DNA of 64,000 nucleotides from Dastarcus helophoroides (Eukaryota; Arthropoda; Insecta; Coleoptera; Bothrideridae). The notes beneath the pieces are model-generated. The model saw nothing but the letters and a program-made list of their open reading frames with translations. It was not told the origin of the DNA and searched no databases. The stretch lies in NCBI GenBank assembly GCA_028583605.1, contig CM053325.1, positions 40,103,435-40,167,434 of the forward strand, written 5' to 3'. The position numbers and the translations under genes are program-made. Shown piece after piece: positions 55,375 through 64,000 of this stretch; position 1 is the stretch's first letter; every line of letters begins with the position of its first letter.

Positions 55375-57258
55375 TTAAAAACAATATATGAGCATCTAGT
55401 CTCAAATCGCCTAAACCCGGAAGAACAAAAAGGATGCTCAAAAGGATCATATGGCTGCAAAGAAGTACTACTTTAAAATAAACCTATAATGGGGGAATGT
55501 AGAACAAGAAAGAAAAATCTATCAGTAGCATGGATATACTATAGAAAAGCGTTTGACATTGTTTCTCACAGCTGGATCGAGCAGATATTGAAAATATACC
55601 ACATAGACCCTGATGTCGTTCATTTCTGTGTTAAAACAATGAAACGTTGGCAAACAAAAATAGTACTAAAATCGCCAAATGAAACCATCGAAACAAAAAA
55701 TATAAGTATAAGACGCGGGATATTTCAAGGGGATTCACTGTCCCCGCTACTTTTTTGTATGTGTCTAATACCCCTCAGCCAAGAACTTAATAACACAAAG
55801 AAAGGATATAAACCAACAAATATCAACATGATCTCACATATGTTTATATGGACAATCTAAAATTATTTTCGAAAAACGAAAAAGATCTGCAAAGCTTAAT
55901 TTCAACGGTGTATGAATTCAGTCAAACAATTAGAATGGAATTTGGACTAGATAAATGTGCGACGGCCACAGTAGTTAGAGGAAACATAGTTCACACTAAA
56001 AACATAAACATAAAGGGCAATTGAAAGATGAGAAGTCTAGAGCCTGGGATAACATATAAATACTTGGGAATAAAAGAAAGTGGACAAGTAGAACATATTC
56101 AAATGAAAGAACAGTTAACCAAGGAATATTTTAGAAGAACGAGAGAACGATATATTGCAAACAGAATTAACTGGTAAAAATAAGCTTAGCGCAATAGGTT
56201 CATTAGCAACACCTGTCCTAGAACACAGCTTTAAAATAGTGGAATGGAATCTCAATGTAATTAAGAATATAGATAGCAAACGCGAAAGTTGCTAACAACA
56301 AATAGACTGCTACACCCAAGGGCAGATGTAGATCGGTTGTACATGCAGAGATCGGAAGTTGGCAGAGGGTTAATGTCAGCGAAGAGGAGAACAACAGGAA
56401 TGAAGTAAAGAAAATAATAAAAGTAAGATCCGGCCAAAAGTTGAAAGACAGATGGATGAACAAAGCTCTCCATGGACAATTTCTGCAAATTATAGAAAAG
56501 CCAAATATTGATAAGCAGCAATCTTGGGCATGGCTTAAAGCAGGAAAACTAGAAGCAGAAACGGAAGCTTTAGTTACCGCAGCACAAGACCAAGCTATTT
56601 GAACACGGTATTATGACAAACATATATTGAAAATCAATACAAGCACAAGGTGCAGACTTTGCAATAATGCTGAGGAACATATTAGTCACATTATAGGAGG
56701 GTGTTCAGAACTAGCAAAGCGTGAATACCTAGAAAGGCATAACAATGTTTGTCGATATATCCATTGGGTAACGATTACAGCAATATTGGTATAAGCACAG
56801 TCCAGCAGACATAGTAAATGCTGATAACGTCACAATATTGTACGACCAGGGGGTGCACACAGATGGAATGGTACCTGCCAATAAACCGGACATCATAATT
56901 AGAAACAACAGAGATAAAAGTTGTATCATAATAGATGTTGCCGTGCCATGTGACAATAATGTAGTAACTAAAGAAGCTGAAAAGTTACTCAAATATAGAG
57001 ATCTAGCAATGGAAATCGCTAGGATGTGGCACATTAAAGTAGAAGAAGTGCCGGTGGTGATAGGAATCCTAGAAGCAATCACCACAAATCAGAAGAAACA
57101 CCTTAAAAAAATACCAGGCCAACCAAAGTTTGAAATAGTACAGCAGATTGCATTGAATTGTACAGCCCATATTTTAAGAAAAGTGTTATGAAATACGGAA
57201 GACCTTAGGAGTCGGGTAGATTTCTGGTCAAAAGGAAGATCCCACCTATATTGTTGTG
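55375..57258 (+). pseudogene. R4/Dong-like LINE copy 1 (RT to endonuclease), 5'-truncated and decayed
   Basis: The readable order is EEQKGCSKGSYGCKE, then YYRKAFDIVSHSWIEQ (55489-55860), IRRGIFQGDSLSPLLFCM, degraded sequence with LEFGLDK, a Cys-His zinc block near 56650-56710 (CRLCNNAEEHISH) and the restriction-like endonuclease segment KPDIIIRN..CIIIDVAVP (56838-57191). Several frameshifts and stops separate the parts. The YMDDIKLY-equivalent region is damaged. The 3' end runs into a TAA-type trinucleotide array at 57259, as expected for Dong-type elements, which favour TAA repeats. Confidence 0.8.
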
Positions 57259-57260
57259 AA

Positions 57261-57290
<30 letters not shown>
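57259..57290. repeat. (AAT)n trinucleotide repeat at a LINE junction
   Basis: About ten AAT units separate LINE copy 1 from LINE copy 2. Dong elements are known to insert at TAA repeats, so this may be target sequence, element tail or both. Confidence 0.95.
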
Positions 57291-57291
<1 letters not shown>

Positions 57292-60200
57292 GCGCCCAGT
57301 GATAAGTGAGTCACATGTACTCGTAGAAACCAGTGAAGCAAGTGGCACTGGCCTACGTACGGCTACCACAAGAAAACTCCCAAAGCCCGCACAACAACAA
57401 GAAGCTCAACCAGCTAAAAGTGCCTCCCAAGCTGATTTTGGGACCACTAAAGCAGGCAAACAACGCCAACGCATGCAATGGACAAACGATATAAATACTT
57501 TCATCATGCGCCAATACTATATAATTACTAATTTAGAAACAAATCTAACCGGATACCGTCAACAATTACATGAGGTCTTTTGTCAATATTATCCACATTT
57601 GCAATTGACAGAGCAAAGAATAGCAGACCAACGACGAGCTATTACTGTTAAAAACTTAATACCGAAACCGATACTGGATGAACTGAGAGAAGACGTTGCG
57701 AACATCTTACGGCCCACCTGCAATAGTACTTGCTAACAAGAGGCGAACTTTACACCAGAGGCTGTAAGTCACAATCACACAGCGCGAGAAGAAAATATTG
57801 ATGCGCACACGACGACCCATAAGCAACCACCTAGAGCACAAGACTCGCAGAAGGACCTGATTACAAGCGAATTCTACAGAGCGCTGACTGAATTTCGTGG
57901 CACTGACCCAACGCAAAGGTACTCCATCCCAAAACAGAATAACTCAAGAAGATTAGCAATAGCAACAGCCTCAATAAATAAAGAAATCCTTCCGCAATAT
58001 CTTTCCAACACATCAAGAGAATTTTCACACCTGCAGACCATAATATATGTCGCAGCTGTGGCTGTAGTAAGAGCCATTGGAGGCAAAGTTGAATCGCCAA
58101 GCCCGCATCACAATCGAACCAAAAAAGACACACCACACTGGGAAAAAAGACTTGAAAATGGAATAGAAGGCCTAAGGAAAGACATTGGAAGACTTCATTA
58201 ATACCTAGAAGGCAAACGCAGCAAGAAGTTGTTAAGACACATAAATAGAGTAAAAAGCTCATCAATGAAACACACACGATACGATCCCGATAACACCGAA
58301 ACCTTGGAAATACTCGACACTCTAAAACAGCGGCTGTTAGTTAAGGCCCAAAGACTAAGGAGATACAGGGAAGCCAGGCAAAGAAAACATCAAAACAAAC
58401 TATTTAACACCAATGAAAAGTTATACTATCGTAATCTTAACAAACAAAAAACCGAGGAAAAGAAAGTGCCCGATGCGAGGACAATAGAAACCTATTGGTC
58501 TGGTATATGGTCGAGTCATAACAAACACAATGAGAACGCTGCATGAATAAAATGTAAACAAAAATATTTGGCCAACTTGACTCCCATGGACGACTGTGTG
58601 ATCACCGTAGAACAGCTCGGTAAAGCAATAAACTCAACACATAATTGGAAAGCTCCTGGCTTAGACAAAATTCACAATTTTTGAATTAAACGCTTCACAG
58701 CAATACATGAACTCCTTGCATTTCATTTCAATAACTTTTTAAAAAATCCAGACCAGATACCACCGTACCTGTCTGCAGGCATCACTTACTTGCTACCAAA
58801 AGACAAAAACACCCACGACCCGTCAAAGTACCGCCAGATCACATGTCTGAGCAGTATTTATAAAATTTTCACATCATGTATTTCAGCAAAGATTTACCAG
58901 TATTTGGAAAAGAATTTCATATTGGCTGAAGAGCAGAAAGGATGTATTAAAGGGTCACAAGGATGCAAGGAACAACTCATAATTGACAGTGTGGTATCCC
59001 AGCAGGCCATCCGGAAACATCGCAATATATACACTGCCTTTATTGATTATAGAAAAGCTTTCGACTCAGTGCCTCACAGCTGGCTTATTCAAGTCCTCCG
59101 CATCTATAAAATTGATCCCAGCATAATTGAAACATTGCAACATTTAATGGAAGCATGGCAGACTACCCCACACTTAAATCTTGGCAGCAACAGTATCAAG
59201 TGTAACCCCATAAAGATCCGTAGAGGTATATTTCAAGGCGACAGCTTAAGCCCACTATGGTTTTGTCTTGCTTTAAATCCACAGTCGTCCATGCTGAATA
59301 GAAGTGATTATGGATTTCCAATCAAAAATGGCAACATTATAAAACACCGCATAACACATCTAATGTACATGGACGATATCAAACTATATATATCCACAGA
59401 TAGACAAATACAACAGCTGCTCCATCTCACAGAAACTTTCTCTAGTAATATCCAGATGTCATTTGGTCTTGACAAATGCAGGACGCTGAGTATAAATCAG
59501 GGAAAGTGTAAACCTAAAAGATATAAAACTGTGGAAGAAACCTACATAGACCCAATGAGTGAACAAGACACTTACAAATATCTAGGTCTACTGCAATCAC
59601 AACGAATTAAACATAAAGAAGTTAAAGAAAGAACCATAGCGGAATACATAAAAAGAGTCAGAGCAATACTCCAATCAAAATTAACTGGTAAAAACACCTT
59701 TAAAGCTATTAACACATATGCAGTACCAGTATTAACATATACATTTGGGACAGTTAACTGGACACAAACAGACCTGCAAGGTATTCAGACCAAAACTCGC
59801 ACTCTCTTAACGAAGCACCGAATTCATCATCCTAGAGCTTCAAGTGATCGAATAATTATACCACGTCAACAAGGAGGACGTGGTCTTATAGACATTCTTC
59901 AACTGTGTGACAAACAAATAAGGACTCTGCAGCACTATTTTTATCATAAAAAAACATCTGGCCTACACCAAGCAGTGATAAAGGCTGACGAAGCCTATAC
60001 GCCCCTAGACCTGAAAAATAATGCACTTGTACACTCTGACACGCTAGAAGATGATAGCCACAGCAAAATGATCATTACACAATGGATCCAGAAAACACTT
60101 CACGGACGGCACCCGAGCGATTTGGCCCAGAATCATGTAGACATGAATGCGTCGAACAGCTGGTTAACTCACGCAGATATATTTGCTGAAACTGAAGGAT

Positions 60201-60930
60201 TTATGATCGCTATTCAGGATCAAGTAATAAACACCAAAAACTACAGAAAATACATCCTTAAAGAACCCCTAAATGATGACAAATGTAGGAAGTGTAGAGA
60301 GGCACCTGAAACCATCCAGCATATTACCGGAAGTTGTAAAACTCTAGCTGCTAGTGAATATCTTACAAGACATGATCAAGTGGCAAAAGTTATCCATCAG
60401 AAAACAACCAACATGTACAAGCTGAAAGAAGATAGCTCACCCTACTATAAATATAATCCAGAGAGTGTCCTGGAAAATTATAAAATGTATTGGAACCGCA
60501 CCGTACTAACGGATAAGACCGTGCCATGTATCCGACCTGATATCATTCTTACAGCTAAGGCCACGGCTATCACGTACCTAGTAGATATTGCAGTTCCAAA
60601 CACACATAACCTCCTGAAAACCTATACAGAGAAGGCAACCAAATATCAACAGCTAGCGAATGAGATTAAATCTATGTGGAAGCAAAATGAGGTTCATATA
60701 ATACCAATATTAATACCAACCACAGGAGTAATACCTAAACAGCTCTTAGCCAGTCTAATACAACTAGAGCTACCTGGCAGCGTATACGTCCAACTTTAGA
60801 AGGCAGTAATACTCAATACTTGTGCAATAGTCCGGGCGTTTCTAAACTCGCATTAGATGAGCAGTATTTTGTCAATTGACCGATACCTGCAATACAAGGT
60901 CGCTAAGACAGACAGAACTGATAATAATAA
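57291..60930 (+). pseudogene. R4/Dong-like LINE copy 2, nearly full ORF with nonsense mutations
   Basis: One frame carries almost the whole protein: an N-terminal block (MQWTNDINTFIMRQYY..TEQRIADQRRAI, 57480-57640), a basic linker (58229-58546), the reverse transcriptase (58790-59800; RNIYTAFIDYRKAFDSVPHS, IRRGIFQGDSLSPLWF, YMDDIKLY at about 59363), a CRKCREAPETIQH zinc block (about 60283-60330) and a restriction-like endonuclease (RPDIILTAKATAITYLVDIA, about 60534-60600), with a stop after 60799. In-frame stops occur at 57734 (TAA), 58198 (TAA), 58544 (TGA) and 58682 (TGA). The start region immediately follows the AAT array, so the 5' untranslated region is probably truncated. The 3' untranslated region ends at GATAATAATAA near 60930. 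The copy is inactive. Confidence 0.88.
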
Positions 60931-61182
60931 CAATGAGGAGTTGCTAGTCCCCCATCGGGCGCCTCCCCAGGTGGCGGATAGGGGACGCTTTCCAGATATG
61001 GATGGCATCGAGAAAATAAAATAGCCGGAGTGGACCAAAACTAGCAAGTAGCGTCTGATTCTAAAAGGGCGGCTATAGACAGCGTGTGTACCCCATGCAA
61101 GGGGCGGCTGAAAACAAACCTGACAGAAGGTAATAAAATGCAACTTAAATTTAAACATATGTAAAATTTACGGAATAATCGG
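60931..61182 (+). other. 5' untranslated region of LINE copy 3
   Basis: GC-rich leader with GTCCCCCATCGGGCGCCTCC and CAGGTGGCGGATAGGGGAC, distinct from the AT-rich surroundings. It starts directly after the GATAATAATAA tail of copy 2 and precedes the coding region of copy 3, so it is taken as its 5' untranslated region, possibly structured. Confidence 0.55.
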
Positions 61183-64000
61183 GTGAATCGACATTGTACC
61201 ACCATAACCTCTTGTCGCGATCCGGATTTAGGTAGAGGGTCCGGTTCGGAAAGTGAGCTACAGTCTCCCTCGACTAGCGGTAGGGACAGCGTAATGTCGA
61301 GTACGGCCACTGTCACTAACAACTTGGAGGAACCTACCAACGAGACTCCTCAACCAGCAGTTGATGTTTCAAAGGCGACGCCAGTTACAATGCCTACGAC
61401 CACAAAGGCTGGTTTACCAAGGAAATGCATGAAATGGACTGATGAATTGAATTCTTTTATCATGCGTTCCTACTATATACTAACATGGAAACTGATTTAA
61501 CAACATATAGATATGCCCTTCCTCAAGCATTCACAGAGAAATATCCTGACTTAAGTCACCTTACAGAGCAACGAATTGGTGATCAACGGAGAGCAATTTT
61601 AAAAAATAATCTTCTTCCACAACCCTTATTAAACCAGCTCCGAGGAGAGGCACTGCTCGAAATTGATAGCCATGAGAACATATTACCAGCTACTGACTTG
61701 GAAACAACTAATGATGGAGATTTAACAGACAATGACAACATGCATCAGAATAATGATCACAAACTTGAGTATCAGCACAGAAGCAATGAAACTCTTACCA
61801 ACATGGCTTTAAGTGAATTGCGTAGAGCACTTGCAGAATTTGAGAATATAAACCCAATATATAGACCTAAACTTCCTAAATTAAGAACCAATGCGAATAC
61901 CAACAGCATCATTATGGTGTTCAATCAAAAACTAAAAGATGCAGTAGTGGATTTCAATACACTGGAACGCCTCCATTCTCTGATATATTGTGGAGCCGTT
62001 GCTGTACTCCGTATTCATAAACAAAAAATAGGCGTAACATCTTTGCTGAGAAAAAAAACCGTTTTGACAACAAAGACTTGAACAAACTATTAACAATATT
62101 AGAAAAGAATTGGGGCAGCTAACAGCATACAGAAAAACTAAATTGCCATCAAAGCGGTTAAAATCACGAGTGAAAAAACTTTTCCAAAAAATTAAAACTC
62201 AAGAAAATCATCCAAACCATCAACAGCAACTGGACGACTATATGGATGCACATAAACAAAAACTAAAGGCCAAAACCAAGAGACTTACTCGATACATAAA
62301 GTGTACAAAAAGAAAACAGGAAAACTACCTATTTCAGAACAGTCAAAAACTATTTTATAGGCAGCTTAATGGTACCACAATAACAGATGCCCAACCAAAA
62401 CCCAACAAACAACAATTTACCGAGTACTGGACATCTATATGGTCAGCTCCTAAAGAACACAAAAGAAATGCTCACTGGATAAGAACAGAACAGGGAGAAA
62501 TTCATACCCCACAAATGAACTTTGAGGCAATTAGTGAAGATGAAGTGAATACCGCGATGAAATCTACAAGCAACTGAAAAGCGCCTGGAGTTGACAAAAT
62601 ACAGAACTTCTGGTATAAAAAATTTAACACTTTGCATGTCAACCTAGCAAAACAATTTACATATGTCATCCTGTAGAAACCCCAACTTTTCTCACATTAG
62701 GATCTACGCTCATGTTACCAAAAGGCCAACAAATGAGCCAGCCCAATACAGGCCTATCACATGTTTGCCAACTTTATACAAAGTATTAACAGCCTGTATT
62801 ACTAACCGCATCTATAAACATGTGACTGAACATAACCTGCTGACAGAAAAACAAAAAGGATGCAGGAAAAATCACCAAGGATGTAAAGAACAGTTGGTCA
62901 TTGATTCGGTTCTACTTAAACAAGTGCAAAGGGAAAAACGTAATTTGTATACCGCCTTTATAGATTATAAGAAAGCCTTCGACAGCGTCCCTCATTCCTG
63001 ACTTGCACATGTATTACAAATATACAATATTCACCCTACAGTAATAGCATTTTTGGAGAATGTCATGCGACATTGGCGAACAAACTTAAATATATAGACT
63101 GACAACGAGATAATCAGTACGGATGAGATCTGCATACGAAGAGGCATATTTCAAGGGGATTCCTTATGTCCGTTATGGTTTTGCCTGGCACTCAATCCGC
63201 TGTCCACAATGCTAAACAGTACTAAATATAAATATTTCCAAACTGGGCAGAAGAAATGTTAAATAAATTAAAGAAAACAGTACTAAATATGGATACAAGT
63301 TAAAAGGAAGCAGGCAAATTAACCAAACAATATCACACCTCCTCTACATGGATGACATTAAACTCTATGCAGGAAATGAGAAAGATATACGTAGCCTTAT
63401 TAATATCACTCATGAATTCTGCATAGACCTTCATATGGATTTTGGCCTAGAAAAGTGCACAATATTAAATATTGAAAAAGGTCATTTAATAAATGGCGAT
63501 GCTGCACTCTCCAATGGGGAAATTATAAAGGCGATGGAACAGAGTGAAACGTACAAATATCTGGGATTTCAGCAAGCGCGCTTATTAGAACAAAAACAGG
63601 CAAAGAAAGGATCAAAATGCAATTTTTCCAGCGAGTTCAGCTGCTACTTAAAACTCAACTGAACTCAGTAAACCTGATTACAGGAATTAACACCTACACC
63701 ATATCCCAGTTTTTATATATTCTTTTGGAATTATCAAGTGGACGAAAACTGATTTGGAAAACATCGAAAGGCAAACACGCAGTTTAATGACTAAATTTAA
63801 GAACCATCGCCCAAAGTCATCCACGGTCAGAATTGCCCTCCCTAGAAAGCAAGGAGGGCGAGCCCTTATCAATATGCTTAACCTTCACAACAACCAGATC
63901 AATAAATTAAGAGAATTTTTTTGCAGTAAATTCTTAACAAGTAGCCTTCATGCAACAATTAAATTAGCTGACAAAAACTGCTTCACTTTGAATCTTGCTG
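61183..64000 (+). pseudogene. R4/Dong-like LINE copy 3, runs off the window end
   Basis: The N-terminal block (KCMKWTDELNSFIMRSYYIL, 61423-61482) is followed by a one-base frameshift to METDLTTYRYALPQ..TEQRIGDQRRAI (61485 on), another near 62070, then a basic linker (62110-62574), TGA stops at 62575-62577 and 62999-63001, and reverse-transcriptase motifs NLYTAFIDYKKAFDSVPHS, IRRGIFQGDSLCPLWF and LLYMDDIKLY (about 63340). A 61-bp segment with short direct repeats interrupts the frame at 63230-63290. The region after the reverse transcriptase continues to the last base of the window (PRKQGGRALINMLNLHNNQI). The endonuclease domain would lie beyond. Frames are broken repeatedly, so the copy is inactive. 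Confidence 0.87.

Noticed and set aside
56218..57085. Minus-strand frames opposite LINE copy 1
   Set aside because: They are shadows of the plus-strand endonuclease and zinc-block region.

Overview
This window looks like eukaryotic, almost certainly insect nuclear DNA, perhaps from a beetle (tentative). It is AT-rich, has short GT-AG introns, and is built mostly of transposable elements: P, hAT, Harbinger-like, Jockey, R4/Dong-like and Ty3/Gypsy remnants, plus many foldback/MITE-type repeats with long inverted arms. No prokaryotic gene organisation, CRISPR array, rRNA or intact tRNA gene was seen.

One host gene can be assembled from exons. It is a multi-pass membrane protein on the minus strand with exons at 40545-40659, 28400-28567 and 20916-21216. 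The splice phases agree and the joined reading frame is continuous, but the first and last exons were not found. Its introns (about 12 kb and 7 kb) are filled with mobile DNA.

The most striking object lies in the 12-kb intron, on the same strand. It is an intact seven-exon gene (31813-36026, 928 codons plus stop) encoding two zinc-finger-like motifs, a tyrosine-recombinase catalytic domain and a C-terminal Myb/SANT-like domain. It sits in a segment (about 31269-37979) whose ends share inverted GTTGCCAC/CTGTATAGG-type sequence and which is bounded on both sides by very long (CA)n tracts. This suggests a Crypton-like YR transposon inserted into a CA microsatellite.

Layout: 1-1355 diverged repeats and a tandem array; 2240-4404 hAT element with an internal 360-bp-arm palindrome; 5276-8003 P-element transposase pseudogene; 9527-14528 Jockey LINE (minus), split in ORF1 by a 1002-bp hAT-type MITE; 14808-17241 MITE and long-arm foldback; 19318-20110 LINE tail and foldback; 20916-40659 membrane-protein gene with intronic foldbacks, a Gypsy fragment, the YR element and CA arrays; 40977-42348 hAT MITE; 43247-46540 MITEs and nested foldbacks; 50345-54107 foldbacks with a nested Harbinger-like element; 54785-54960 pogo-type relic; 55375-64000 three head-to-tail R4/Dong-like LINE copies joined at TAA-type repeats.

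Apart from the membrane-protein gene and the YR gene, every coding region seen is broken by frameshifts, stops, insertions or truncation. Repeats inserted inside other repeats give a relative chronology, with at least four clear nesting cases.
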